A DNA stretch of 64,000 nt from Ectobacillus sp. JY-23 (GCF_023022965.1 NZ_CP095462.1:372001-436000), one strand, 5' to 3'. Shown: positions 17,021-26,492, counted from the first letter of the stretch. A program made the numbers and translations. Notes: generated from the sequence alone by a model not told the origin.

Positions 17021-18358
17021 ATGTTTTCCAAAATATTAATTGCCAATCGCGGTGAGATTGCCGTTCGTATTATGAAAACATGTAAACGACTTGGCATTGA
17101 AACAGTAGCGGTGTATTCAGAAGCCGATCAAGATGCTTTGCATGTACAGATGGCAAACGAGGCTTATCTATTAGGAGCTTCTCGTGTGCAAGAAAGCTAT
17201 TTGAATTTGGAAAAAATCATTGCGATTGCCAAAAAAACAAACGCAGAGGCTATTCACCCAGGATATGGTTTGTTATCTGAAAATCCAAACTTGGCAAGGC
17301 GCTGTGCAGAAGAAGGCATTGTATTTATCGGGCCTTCCGCTGATGTGATTGCTCGTATGGGTAGCAAAATTGAGTCTCGCAAGGCAATGCAAGAAGCTGG
17401 CGTACCTGTTGTACCAGGTATTACAGCTGCGATTGCCGATGTAGAAGAAGCAAAAGTCATCGCGAATACAATCGGATACCCCCTCATGTTAAAAGCCTCT
17501 GCCGGCGGTGGCGGTATCGGTATGCAGGTCATTGAAACTGAGCAAACGCTCGTTCAGGCATTTGTAAATAATCAAACGCGTGCAAAAAACTTTTTTGGTA
17601 ACGGTGAAATGTACATGGAAAAGCTTATTACCAATGCGCATCACATCGAAATCCAGATCTTGGCTGATGCAGATGGGAATACGGTGTATTTATGGGAGCG
17701 TGAATGCTCTGTACAGCGTCGTAACCAAAAGGTAATCGAAGAAGCGCCTTCCCCGTTTTTACAAGAAAGTACACGTAAGCGTATGGGAGAAGTTGCGGTA
17801 CAGGCTGCAAAAGCGCTTCGTTATGAAAATGCCGGTACGATTGAGTTTCTAGTAGACGAAAATCAACAATTTTATTTTTTGGAAATGAATACACGCTTAC
17901 AGGTCGAGCATCCAGTAACAGAAGAAATTACAGGTCTTGATTTAGTAGAACAACAGCTCCGCATTGCGTCAGGTGAGCGTCTTCGTTATCAACAAGAGGA
18001 AATTGCGAGAAATGGTCATGCGATGGAAGCACGTATATATGCAGAAGACCCAAATACGTTTTTCCCTTCCCCAGGAAAGGTGACAGCGCTGCAATTGCCG
18101 CAACATGTTCGCATTGATCACTTTTTGCAGGATAACGTAATGATTACCCCTTTTTATGATCCTATGATTGCCAAAGTGGTTGTACATGGTGCTACGCGCC
18201 AAGAAGCGCTACAAAAACTGGATGAGGCGCTTGCCGAAACAAAAATTAAAGGTATCAAAACAAATATTCCAATGCTGCGCCGTGTACTTGCAGATGAAGT
18301 GTTTCAAAGCGGAATTTACACAACCAGCTTTGTATCGCAGCAGCTTGTGAAAAAATAA
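17021..18358 (+). CDS. yngH: Biotin carboxylase subunit of methylcrotonyl-CoA carboxylase
   Basis: A 445-aa ATP-grasp enzyme: FSKILIANRGEIAVRIMKT start, HPGYGLLSENP, glycine-rich loop ASAGGGGIGMQ, RECSVQRRNQK and FLEMNTRLQVEHPVTE. It carboxylates biotin on the separate carrier protein encoded next. Context (acyl-CoA dehydrogenase, HMG-CoA lyase, methylglutaconyl hydratase) points to methylcrotonyl-CoA carboxylase rather than acetyl-CoA carboxylase AccC. AAGGAGG precedes the ATG, 12 bases after the dehydrogenase stop. It lacks a fused carrier domain, as in B. subtilis. Confidence 0.92.
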   Translation: MFSKILIANRGEIAVRIMKTCKRLGIETVAVYSEADQDALHVQMANEAYLLGASRVQESYLNLEKIIAIAKKTNAEAIHPGYGLLSENPNLARRCAEEGIVFIGPSADVIARMGSKIESRKAMQEAGVPVVPGITAAIADVEEAKVIANTIGYPLMLKASAGGGGIGMQVIETEQTLVQAFVNNQTRAKNFFGNGEMYMEKLITNAHHIEIQILADADGNTVYLWERECSVQRRNQKVIEEAPSPFLQESTRKRMGEVAVQAAKALRYENAGTIEFLVDENQQFYFLEMNTRLQVEHPVTEEITGLDLVEQQLRIASGERLRYQQEEIARNGHAMEARIYAEDPNTFFPSPGKVTALQLPQHVRIDHFLQDNVMITPFYDPMIAKVVVHGATRQEALQKLDEALAETKIKGIKTNIPMLRRVLADEVFQSGIYTTSFVSQQLVKK

Positions 18359-18363
18359 AGGTG

Positions 18364-18393
18364 ATCGACTCAGGTGCTCGCAGCTGAGTCGAT
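18364..18393. repeat. Hairpin inside the leucine-catabolism operon
   Basis: Perfect 10-bp arms ATCGACTCAG and CTGAGTCGAT with a 10-base loop, in the 68-base gap between the carboxylase and carrier genes. There is no clean T-run after it, so partial termination or an mRNA-processing/stability role is more likely than full termination. Confidence 0.7.
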
Positions 18394-18426
18394 TATATTC
18401 ATTTTATATTCAGGGAGGAAATGACC

Positions 18427-18639
18427 ATGACAAAGGTATATGCATCAATGGCAGGAAACGTATGGAAAATCGTAGTGAATGTAGGAGATACAGTAGAAGA
18501 GGGACAAGATGTGGTTATTTTAGAATCTATGAAAATGGAAATTCCAATTATGGCAGAAGAATCAGGAACAATTGTGAAATTATTAGTACAAGAAGGCGAT
18601 TTTGTGAATGAAGGCGATGTGTTAGCCGAATTAGAATAG
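18427..18639 (+). CDS. yngHB: Biotin carboxyl carrier protein (stand-alone)
   Basis: A 70-aa biotinyl domain with the biotinylation motif ESMKMEI, the acceptor being K36, flanked by two symmetric halves (GDTVEEGQDVVILE and GDFVNEGDVLAELE). It carries carboxybiotin between the biotin carboxylase and the carboxyltransferase of this operon. ATG 18427 is chosen: GGGAGG ends 8 bases before it, while ATG 18421 is only 2 bases away. Confidence 0.93.
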   Translation: MTKVYASMAGNVWKIVVNVGDTVEEGQDVVILESMKMEIPIMAEESGTIVKLLVQEGDFVNEGDVLAELE

Positions 18640-18650
18640 GAGGCATGTCG

Positions 18651-19562
18651 ATGAAACTCCCTGCTTCTGTTCAAATCAAAGAAGTCGGTCCACGAGATGG
18701 GCTGCAAAACGAAAAACAAATAGTAGCTACAGCGGATAAAGTACAATGGATTAATATGTTGTCTGAGACAGGATTAACATATATCGAGGTATCATCCTTT
18801 GTTCATCCTAAATGGATTCCAGCTTTATCGGATGCAACGGATGTGTTTCATCGTATACAGCGACAGTCTGATGTAATATATACTGCGCTTGTTCCGAATC
18901 AACGCGGTCTTGAGCGTGCATTAGCTGCAGAAGCGGATGAAGTCAATGTCTTTTTATCAGCAAGTGAGACGCATAGCCAAAAAAACATTAACAAGTCTAT
19001 CTCTGAGGCTTTCCAGACAATCAAAGAAGTGACAACGCAAAGCCTACTGGCTGGTAAAAAGGTGCGAGGCTATGTATCTACCGTATTCGGTTGTCCTTAT
19101 GAAGGACGAGTGGAATTTTCAGCGGTAGAACGCTTATGTGAAGATTTGCTTGCTTCCGGTGTATACGAAATTTCACTTGGTGATACAATTGGTGTCGCGA
19201 ACCCGATGCAGGTAGAGTCTGTGTTAACTCATCTGCTGAAGCATTTCCCGGCCTCAGTCTTTGCCATGCATTTTCATAATACATATGGTATGGCACTTCC
19301 TAATATACTTACTTCCTTACAAGCTGGTATTACTGTATTTGATAGTTCCTGCGGCGGTTTAGGAGGCTGTCCATACGCACCGGGTGCATCCGGTAATGTT
19401 GCAACGAATGATGTTGTGCATATGCTGCACCAAATGGGAATTAGGACAAATATAAATGAAAATAAACTATTTGAAGCGAGTCGCTTTATTGCCGATACGT
19501 TACAAACTTCGCTTCCGAGTCAAGTGTATCAAGCAGGAAAGCCAAAAACGATAAGTAGGTGA
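18651..19562 (+). CDS. yngG: Hydroxymethylglutaryl-CoA lyase
   Basis: A 303-aa TIM-barrel of the DRE-TIM family: EVGPRDGLQNE at the start, MHFHNTYGMAL (metal histidines) and the active-site loop CGGLGGCPYAPGASGN with its essential cysteine. It cleaves HMG-CoA to acetoacetate and acetyl-CoA, the last step of leucine degradation. ATG 18651 is best spaced from AGGAGG. It overlaps the next gene by a few bases. Confidence 0.93.
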   Translation: MKLPASVQIKEVGPRDGLQNEKQIVATADKVQWINMLSETGLTYIEVSSFVHPKWIPALSDATDVFHRIQRQSDVIYTALVPNQRGLERALAAEADEVNVFLSASETHSQKNINKSISEAFQTIKEVTTQSLLAGKKVRGYVSTVFGCPYEGRVEFSAVERLCEDLLASGVYEISLGDTIGVANPMQVESVLTHLLKHFPASVFAMHFHNTYGMALPNILTSLQAGITVFDSSCGGLGGCPYAPGASGNVATNDVVHMLHQMGIRTNINENKLFEASRFIADTLQTSLPSQVYQAGKPKTISR

Positions 19563-20356
19563 TGGTATTGCTTTTGTTGCAGTATGTACAAATGGAAATT
19601 ATTGCACCTTATATTGTTCGCGTTACGCTCAATCGTCCTCAGCAAGCGAATGCACTTTCTATCGCACTGCTACAAGAGTTACAAGACGTATTGCAGCAAA
19701 TTAAAGAAAGTAAGGATATTCGTGCTGTAATTGTAACAGGGGCTGGAAATAAAGCATTTTGCGCAGGAGCAGATTTAAAAGAGCGAGCTGGTATGAATGA
19801 GGTTGAAGTGCGAGAAGCAGTAGCACTCATTCGTTCTACCATTAATATGGTGGAAGAGCTGCCGCAACCTGTCGTCGCTGCGATTAACGGCGTTGCACTT
19901 GGAGGAGGCACAGAGCTCAGTCTAGCTTGTGATATACGGATTGCTTCTCATACAGCGACACTTGGACTTACGGAAACGTCTCTTGCTATCATTCCTGGTG
20001 CTGGCGGAACGCAACGCTTGCCTCGTTTAATCGGGCTGGGCCGTGCGAAGGAATTAATTTTTACAGCCCGTCGCATTTCAGCCGCCGAAGCGCTTGAGTA
20101 CGGACTTGTAGAATATAGTGTATCACCTGAATCTTTAACAGAGATATGTATCAACATAGCAACCTCTATTGCGGCAAACGGTCCTATTGCTGTTCAATTG
20201 GCAAAACAAGCGATATCACAAGGGATACAAGCTGATTTACACACGGGACTTCGTATGGAACGGCAAGCATACGAGGGTGTAATTGGTACAAAAGATCGTT
20301 TAGAAGGGCTACAAGCCTTTAAAGAAAAGCGAAAACCGGAATACAGGGGGGAATGA
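19559..20356 (+). CDS. yngF: Enoyl-CoA hydratase family, probable methylglutaconyl-CoA hydratase
   Basis: A crotonase-fold protein of up to 265 aa: VTLNRPQQANALS, oxyanion-hole segment GNKAFCAGADLKERAGM, then NGVALGGGTELSLACD and IIPGAGGTQRLPR. In this operon it should hydrate 3-methylglutaconyl-CoA to HMG-CoA. The exact start is uncertain: GTG 19559 and ATG 19562 lie against the AGGTG site, and TTG 19568 is spaced better. It overlaps the lyase stop, showing coupling. Confidence 0.88.
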   Translation: MMVLLLLQYVQMEIIAPYIVRVTLNRPQQANALSIALLQELQDVLQQIKESKDIRAVIVTGAGNKAFCAGADLKERAGMNEVEVREAVALIRSTINMVEELPQPVVAAINGVALGGGTELSLACDIRIASHTATLGLTETSLAIIPGAGGTQRLPRLIGLGRAKELIFTARRISAAEALEYGLVEYSVSPESLTEICINIATSIAANGPIAVQLAKQAISQGIQADLHTGLRMERQAYEGVIGTKDRLEGLQAFKEKRKPEYRGE

Positions 20357-20358
20357 GC

Positions 20359-21897
20359 ATGTTGGACCAAGAACAAAAGCAACTTTCATTGGAAGAACGT
20401 GAAGAATTGATCAAAGCAGGAGGAGCACAGAAATATCACGAACAAAACAAAGCTAAAGGCAAATTGTTTGTTCGCGAACGTTTGGCTCTTTTATTTGACG
20501 ATAGTTACACCGAAGACGGGCTGTATGCAAACTGCGACAGTGCTGATTTACCGGCCGACGGCGTTGTAACTGCTATTGGGAAAATCAATGGCCGTACGGT
20601 CTGTGTGATGGCCAACGATTCTACTGTAAAAGCAGGGTCTTGGGGGGCGCGCACAGTTGAAAAAATTCTCCGTATTCAAGAAACGGCAGAGAAATTACGT
20701 GTGCCACTTTTATATTTAGTGGATTCTGCCGGTGCACGCATTACAGATCAGGTAGAGATGTTTCCTGGACGCCGCGGTGCTGGTCGCATTTTCTACAACC
20801 AAGTAAAGTTATCAGGTAAAGTACCGCAAATTTGCTTGCTGTTTGGTCCATCTGCAGCGGGCGGTGCGTATATTCCGGCATTTTGCGATATCGTCATGAT
20901 GGTTGATGGTAACGCTTCTATGTATTTGGGATCGCCTCGTATGGCAGAAATGGTCATTGGTGAGAAGGTGACGTTAGAAGAAATGGGTGGTGCGCGTATG
21001 CATTGCTCAGTATCCGGTTGTGGTGATGTATTATGTAAAACAGAGGAAGAAGCGCTATCGCTGGCGCGTACATATCTTTCCTACTTTCCAACGAATTATT
21101 TAGAAGCAGCACCTCATGTTACGCCGAGTGCACCAAAAGCTTTTGATAAAACACTGGAAGAAATTATTCCTAAAAATCAAAATGCGCCGTTTAATATGAT
21201 GGATCTTATTTATCGCATCATTGACGAGGGCTCATTCTTTGAGATTAAAAAGTTGTTTGCGCAAGAGTTGATTACTGGTTTAGCGCGTATCAATGGGAAG
21301 CCAGTTGGGATTGTAGCCAATCAACCTCGTATGAAAGGCGGTGTATTATTTCACGATTCTGCTGATAAAGCTGCTAAGTTTATCAATCTTTGTGATGCGT
21401 ATCATATCCCACTTTTGTTTCTTGCGGATGTACCAGGCTTTATGATCGGTACAAAGGTAGAACGCGCTGGTATTATTAGACATGGTGCAAAAATGATATC
21501 AGCGATGAGCGAAGCAACGGTACCAAAAATTTCAGTTATTGTCCGTAAAGCGTACGGTGCCGGCTTATATGCGATGGCAGGTCCTGCGTTTGAACCGGAT
21601 TGCTGTTTGGCTCTGCCGACAGCATCTATCGCTGTTATGGGGCCTGAAGCAGCGGTCAATGCAGTGTATGCCAATAAAATCGCCGCATTACCTGAGGAAG
21701 ACCGCCAAAGATTTATTGAGCAAAAACGAGAAGAATATAAAAAAGATATTGATATTTATCATTTGGCTTCCGAGATGGTCATTGACGGAATTGTACACCC
21801 AAACAAGCTTCGTCAAGAATTGTCAGAACGCTACGATGTATACGGTAGTAAATATCAAATATTTACAGACAGAAAACACCCTGTCTATCCAGTGTAA
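20359..21897 (+). CDS. yngE: Carboxyltransferase subunit of methylcrotonyl-CoA carboxylase
   Basis: A 512-aa protein with two crotonase-like carboxyltransferase halves: N-terminal acyl-CoA region (SAGGAYIPAFCD, about 170) and C-terminal carboxybiotin region (GAGLYAMAGPAFEPD about 398-412). It transfers CO2 from carboxybiotin to methylcrotonyl-CoA. ATG 20359 follows GGGGGG at 7 bases; the ATG at 20353 overlaps the upstream stop and is too close. Last gene of the operon, closed by a strong terminator. Confidence 0.92.
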   Translation: MLDQEQKQLSLEEREELIKAGGAQKYHEQNKAKGKLFVRERLALLFDDSYTEDGLYANCDSADLPADGVVTAIGKINGRTVCVMANDSTVKAGSWGARTVEKILRIQETAEKLRVPLLYLVDSAGARITDQVEMFPGRRGAGRIFYNQVKLSGKVPQICLLFGPSAAGGAYIPAFCDIVMMVDGNASMYLGSPRMAEMVIGEKVTLEEMGGARMHCSVSGCGDVLCKTEEEALSLARTYLSYFPTNYLEAAPHVTPSAPKAFDKTLEEIIPKNQNAPFNMMDLIYRIIDEGSFFEIKKLFAQELITGLARINGKPVGIVANQPRMKGGVLFHDSADKAAKFINLCDAYHIPLLFLADVPGFMIGTKVERAGIIRHGAKMISAMSEATVPKISVIVRKAYGAGLYAMAGPAFEPDCCLALPTASIAVMGPEAAVNAVYANKIAALPEEDRQRFIEQKREEYKKDIDIYHLASEMVIDGIVHPNKLRQELSERYDVYGSKYQIFTDRKHPVYPV

Positions 21898-21928
21898 AAA
21901 AGTCCTGCATATTGCAGGACTTTTTTTT
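21896..21928. terminator. Bidirectional terminator, leucine operon / ger operon
   Basis: AAAAAAGTCCTGCA and TGCAGGACTTTTTTTT arms between convergent genes. Confidence 0.92.
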
Positions 21929-22994
21929 ATTCTACAGCGCCTTGCTCCACAATTTTTAAGCGTACATGAACACGGATTGGAATTTTTTCATATAGCTTCT
22001 CCCATTGTGTTTCTGTGAGATGAGTTTCCTGTTTGCGATATCGATTTCCTAACCCTAGTGGATCCACATGTAGGATTTTTAATTGGCTAATTACAGCACT
22101 TGCTTCTGTCTCAAGTTGCTTTGCCATCTTTTTTTCAAGTGTTTTGATATATCGTACACCTGTTAATGGTTTACGATTTGAAAATTCCTGAATGCGCCCT
22201 TCTACGGAGATATCAATATCAATAGATGGAGGAGAATGAGTTTGCATACGATACTTATGAGACGTACGCATACTCTCTAACATCACATACTCATTGTTGC
22301 TAATTTTAAATTCATGCATCCCTTTTTCATATCCCTGTATTAATGCTTTAAACGCAAATAGTCGTTCTTTTTTAATCATACCTACATATTTATCACCTTT
22401 GAACAAAGCGAGACCAATTACTGTAACTTTATCTTTTTGTTGTCGAATTATAGGAAGATATGGATCCTTACCCATTTGAAAAAAATCAAATAAAAACGAA
22501 TGGAGATTGCTCTGTGGCAATACATCATTTTTCATCATCTGCTGCAGGAGCTCTGTGACATAAATGGCTGCATTTTGGCTATTAGCGTATTTACTTTTCA
22601 ATAAAGGCTCCGCATAACCATCTACGATTGCCAAGATGATTAAATTTCCAATAATGGGGTCTCTATTTAATGTATCCAAAATAGGATATATACCCTTTTG
22701 AGCGAGTTCTTTACTATATAATGCTAACTGTAGTTGACCACCCACTAGCGGTTTGGAGGCAGAGTGATTATTTTGAAAGCGAATAGCTTTGCTAGTGTGA
22801 GCCTCTGACATATACAATTCGGCAGAACTTTTGTGCGCTTCATTATAAATGGGTACAAGATTCACACCTTTGATGCGTCCATCACTTCCTACATCGTAAC
22901 CGACAGCTTGAATTAAGCTCACATCATCGATGATATGCTTCTCTGCGCAGCCGCATAGCAAGGTACATACCAACAGAAATTTAGCCCGCTTCAT
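21927..22994 (-). CDS. Germinant receptor subunit C, Ger(x)C lipoprotein
   Basis: A 355-aa lipoprotein: signal peptide with lipobox LLCGC (lipidated C16), then the Ger(x)C body beginning IIDDVSLIQAVGYDVG, and a C-terminal domain of amphipathic helices (EKLYEKIPIRVHVRLKI). It is anchored on the outer face of the spore inner membrane and works with the A and B subunits. It overlaps the B gene by 14 bases. Last gene of the operon. Which nutrient is sensed cannot be told from sequence. Confidence 0.92.
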   Translation of the reverse strand: MKRAKFLLVCTLLCGCAEKHIIDDVSLIQAVGYDVGSDGRIKGVNLVPIYNEAHKSSAELYMSEAHTSKAIRFQNNHSASKPLVGGQLQLALYSKELAQKGIYPILDTLNRDPIIGNLIILAIVDGYAEPLLKSKYANSQNAAIYVTELLQQMMKNDVLPQSNLHSFLFDFFQMGKDPYLPIIRQQKDKVTVIGLALFKGDKYVGMIKKERLFAFKALIQGYEKGMHEFKISNNEYVMLESMRTSHKYRMQTHSPPSIDIDISVEGRIQEFSNRKPLTGVRYIKTLEKKMAKQLETEASAVISQLKILHVDPLGLGNRYRKQETHLTETQWEKLYEKIPIRVHVRLKIVEQGAVE

Positions 22995-24078
22995 GCTTTT
23001 GTTTTCTCCTTTTATATAGTAGATATACTCCTGTTAAGATAGGGATGTATACACCTATAAAATATAAATCAAATTGTGCTACACCATTAAAGAAAGTATT
23101 CATAGTATATCGATCATTCAGCATTTCACATACGATCATTACGACCACAAGGCTTACAAAGAGTGTGTACTTCTGTTGGATGCGAAATACCTTCTTCGCA
23201 CCTCTACTTGCCATCCAAAGCGGCAATACGATATTGGATATAATAACAAACGCATACGCCGATACAGCTAAATACTCCCATCTTTGTAGAAAAGAAAAAC
23301 TAATTACTTTAAACATGGAAAGCTGCGCCCATATAGTTTGTGATAGTTGCATTTCACTAAAAAATGCAAAAGTAAAGAGAGTGGAAAACAAGTACAGGAT
23401 GGTTGTAAAGGTTACGCCCCACTGTGCATAGCGGTGTGACGAGGAGGCATTCTTTATAAAAGGATAAAACATAAGCAGCACCTCAAATCCGGCCAATGTA
23501 TAGGCAGAGTCTTTTGCGGATTGTAATAACGCAGGGAATGAATGATTTAGCAGTGGGAGTAAGTTGTCCCAATGACTGTATTTAATCGGTAAAAAGAGAC
23601 CAATTACAATAAAAAACGGAATGATAACAGATAAAAAGCAAATTTCAGCTACAGTGCGAAACCCAGCAGAAATAATATAATAGCTTAAAATTAAAAATAA
23701 TAGTGCTAATACTGCTGTTTGTATCCCTGGAAACATCCATACTTGTACCACCTCGATGTATCCCCGTAATACAGACACGCAGGCCATTAAAAAGTAGAAA
23801 ATAATAATGGTGTTAATAAAACCGCCTATCCACTTACCAAAAAGTTCTCTATGAATATCGGTAATATCACCTTTTGCGCAATTAAGAAGCCGATACATAA
23901 TCCATATGAGGACATTAGTAGCCACCCCAGCGATAATGAGTCCAATCCAAGCATTATAACCGGCACTTTTAGCAATGATGCGCTGAAACCCAATAATACC
24001 TACTCCAACTTGACTGCTATGAATTAAAAAGAAGGCAAAGTAAGGAGAGACTTGCAAGTGAGGGGGAATTTGTTTCAT
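22981..24078 (-). CDS. Germinant receptor subunit B (amino-acid permease-like)
   Basis: A 365-aa membrane protein with about ten helices of the spore germination permease (GerAB/APC-type) family; it starts KQIPPHLQVSPYFAFFLIH and contains GIIGFQRIIAK. Known members bind the germinant. The start ATG 24078 is chosen because AAAGGAGATGA precedes it properly; the longer frame would run into the A-subunit gene. Confidence 0.92.
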   Translation of the reverse strand: MKQIPPHLQVSPYFAFFLIHSSQVGVGIIGFQRIIAKSAGYNAWIGLIIAGVATNVLIWIMYRLLNCAKGDITDIHRELFGKWIGGFINTIIIFYFLMACVSVLRGYIEVVQVWMFPGIQTAVLALLFLILSYYIISAGFRTVAEICFLSVIIPFFIVIGLFLPIKYSHWDNLLPLLNHSFPALLQSAKDSAYTLAGFEVLLMFYPFIKNASSSHRYAQWGVTFTTILYLFSTLFTFAFFSEMQLSQTIWAQLSMFKVISFSFLQRWEYLAVSAYAFVIISNIVLPLWMASRGAKKVFRIQQKYTLFVSLVVVMIVCEMLNDRYTMNTFFNGVAQFDLYFIGVYIPILTGVYLLYKRRKQKHEAG

Positions 24079-24094
24079 ATGATTCATCTCCTTT

Positions 24095-25594
24095 TTACCA
24101 TTCATCAAAGTCAGTACGTGGTTTAAGATGTGAATAATCCTCAACTGTCGTGCGATTTGGATGAGGAGAGCTAGTTTGTGATGTGCGTTTTGTTTGCTTA
24201 AAAAAGGGCAAACGAATCCATGTATCCAAAAGGTGTTGCTTACGAAACGGGACCACTCCCGTATACGGACGACCTAAAGAGGATAAACGAAGCATATGTG
24301 TTACGATAAATAAAAAACCGATTGCAATGCCAAGCATACCCCATGCTTGCGCTAATACAAGTAAAAGAAAACGAATGAACCGAATGGTGAAACCTACTTT
24401 ATATAGAGGTGATGTGAAAGCTGAAAGTGCGGAAAGTGCAACAAAAATAATCAGGATATTGCTCGATAAACCAGCTTGCACTGTCGCTTGTCCGACAACA
24501 ATTCCTCCTACAACACCGAGTGACTGCCCAATTTTTACAGGTAATCTTGTACTTGCTTCCCGGAGCAATTCGATAATCACTTCTAGAAACAACGCTTCCA
24601 AAAAAGGTGGAAAGGGAACTGTAGATCGTGAAGATATTAATGTTTGTAATAAATCACGCGGAATGAGTTCATAATGAAATGTCATAATAGCTACATACAA
24701 GGGTGTTGCGAACACAGAAAAGATCAAAGCAATAAGACGCAATAACCGAAACGAAGTACCAATAATCCAAGATACATTATAGTCTTCAGTTGAAACAAAA
24801 AAATCCAGGAAGGTTGTAGGTGCCATAATCACAGAGGGGGATCCATCGACAAAGATAGCAACTTTACCAGCTCCTAGTGCGGAAGCAACACGATCCGGAC
24901 GCTCAGTATTCATAAATAAAGGAAAAATAGAATGTGTATTATCCTCGAGCATCTGCTCGATATAAGAGCTATCTAATATTTGATCAAAGGTAATAGCTTG
25001 TAATTTTTGAAGAATGGTTTGCACATTAACTGGATCGGCAATCCCATCTAAATACATAACAACTACATTTGTTTTAGAAATCGTCCCTACATCAAGCCCC
25101 GTTGTTTTTAAATATGGCAAGGGTAAACGCTTTCGTACAAGCTTAATATTCGTGTCAATATCTTCAATAAATGCTTCTTGTGGACCTACAATCGTCGATT
25201 CGTTGATGGCTGTAGCAGATGTACGATATGTGTCAGAGGATACCTTCACCAGCAAAAATCGTTCATCATATTCACGCAATTGTACAGCAGCATATCCTTT
25301 TACGATAAGTAGCTGGATTTTTTCAAGGTCAGATATAATTTCCATCACTTCTAGCGGCAATAATTGCTGTAATTCTTCTAAGGATGTTACCTGTGCTTCT
25401 TTTAAATACGGCAAAAAGTCCCGTTGTGCAATGTTTCCATCAAGCATTGTCCTAAAAAAGGAAACCCACATAGCATTATCGCTTTCGTGAATGGGATAGC
25501 GAACAAAATCCGATGAATCACCGAGTGTTTTAAAAAGCTGCTGGATAGTTGTAATGTTTGTGTCTTTAGGAAATTCGCTCTGCGTTCGTTGCAA
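24095..25594 (-). CDS. Germinant receptor subunit A
   Basis: A 499-aa protein of the GerA family: an N-terminal soluble domain of about 270 residues, then four to five membrane helices with the conserved stretch PFPPFLEALFLEVIIELLREA and GQSLGVVGGIVVGQA. A subunits oligomerise into ion channels that open on germinant binding. I assign the start to TTG 25594, which has AGGAGG 8 bases upstream. ATG 25618 lies at or before the expected transcript start of the sigma-G-like promoter (25622-25651), so it is unlikely to be used. First gene of the A-B-C operon. Confidence 0.93.
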   Translation of the reverse strand: MQRTQSEFPKDTNITTIQQLFKTLGDSSDFVRYPIHESDNAMWVSFFRTMLDGNIAQRDFLPYLKEAQVTSLEELQQLLPLEVMEIISDLEKIQLLIVKGYAAVQLREYDERFLLVKVSSDTYRTSATAINESTIVGPQEAFIEDIDTNIKLVRKRLPLPYLKTTGLDVGTISKTNVVVMYLDGIADPVNVQTILQKLQAITFDQILDSSYIEQMLEDNTHSIFPLFMNTERPDRVASALGAGKVAIFVDGSPSVIMAPTTFLDFFVSTEDYNVSWIIGTSFRLLRLIALIFSVFATPLYVAIMTFHYELIPRDLLQTLISSRSTVPFPPFLEALFLEVIIELLREASTRLPVKIGQSLGVVGGIVVGQATVQAGLSSNILIIFVALSALSAFTSPLYKVGFTIRFIRFLLLVLAQAWGMLGIAIGFLFIVTHMLRLSSLGRPYTGVVPFRKQHLLDTWIRLPFFKQTKRTSQTSSPHPNRTTVEDYSHLKPRTDFDEW

Positions 25595-25621
25595 TGCATG
25601 CACCTCCTGCCAATTCATACT

Positions 25622-25651
25622 TATTATGGAATATTTAAAAAGAATTATTCT
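25622..25651 (-). promoter_or_regulatory. Sigma-G-type forespore promoter of the ger operon
   Basis: On the minus strand AGAATA (25646-25651), a 17-base spacer and CATAATA (25622-25628), close to the sigma-G consensus TGAATA-17/18-CATACTA. Germinant receptor operons are known sigma-G targets. Confidence 0.7.
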
Positions 25652-25712
25652 ATCCGCATGAATCAGACATGTATCTCATATATTGGTACGAGCCTGATGA
25701 GGAGGGGACAGA

Positions 25713-26492
25713 ATGAGCTGGTTAGAAGCATTTTTACTTGGGATTATACAAGGTCTAACAGAATTTTTACCGATTAGCAGCACAGGTCATTTGTATTTAG
25801 GACGACATTTAGTCGGTCTCGATGAAGCAGGTTTGTTTTTGGATACAATGCTTCATATTGGAACATTGCTTGCTGTGTTTGTTTATTATAAGCGTGACTT
25901 TATAGATATGTTGAAAAAACCGTTCGGGAGATTAACTTGGCTATTGGTCATTGGAACAATTCCAGCAGTTATTGTAGGGCTACTATGCAAAGATTTTTTT
26001 GACGAGATTTCTAAAACAGGGATAACAATTGGTTGGGAATTTTTGGCCACTGGTGTATTTTTATATTGGGCAGAGCTGGGAAAAGGCGGCAGGAAGAAAA
26101 TGAAAGATATTACATATGGAGACGCACTTTTCATTGGCTCCTTTCAAGCTTTTGCTATTTTTCCGGCGATTTCACGATCAGGTATGACCATTGTTGCCGC
26201 ACTTTGGCGGAAGTTAGATCGTGAAACAGCAGCATACTTTTCTTTTTTATTATCTACACCCGCTATTGTAGGTGGTATCGTATTGCAATCAGCTGATTTA
26301 TTTCAAGGAAAAGCAGAAGCCATTTCCGGTACGGCATTATTCATAGGTGCTGTATCTGCTGCATTTTTCGGATATATTGCAGTTTCTTGGATGATCCAGT
26401 ACTTACGAAAACACTCCCTTAAGATATTTGCTTATTATGTATGGGGACTCGGTCTGCTCATTTTGTTCTTGCAATATACAGGATTGTTTTAA
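25713..26492 (+). CDS. uppP: Undecaprenyl-diphosphatase UppP (BacA)
   Basis: A 259-aa integral membrane enzyme with eight or so helices and the two conserved motifs GLTEFLPISSTGHL (14-27) and FPAISRSGMTIV. It recycles undecaprenyl pyrophosphate to the monophosphate for peptidoglycan synthesis and gives bacitracin tolerance. GAGGAGGGG precedes the ATG. It is divergent from the ger operon. It is unrelated in sequence to the PAP2 phosphatase at 5377, which may share this activity. Confidence 0.95.
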   Translation: MSWLEAFLLGIIQGLTEFLPISSTGHLYLGRHLVGLDEAGLFLDTMLHIGTLLAVFVYYKRDFIDMLKKPFGRLTWLLVIGTIPAVIVGLLCKDFFDEISKTGITIGWEFLATGVFLYWAELGKGGRKKMKDITYGDALFIGSFQAFAIFPAISRSGMTIVAALWRKLDRETAAYFSFLLSTPAIVGGIVLQSADLFQGKAEAISGTALFIGAVSAAFFGYIAVSWMIQYLRKHSLKIFAYYVWGLGLLILFLQYTGLF

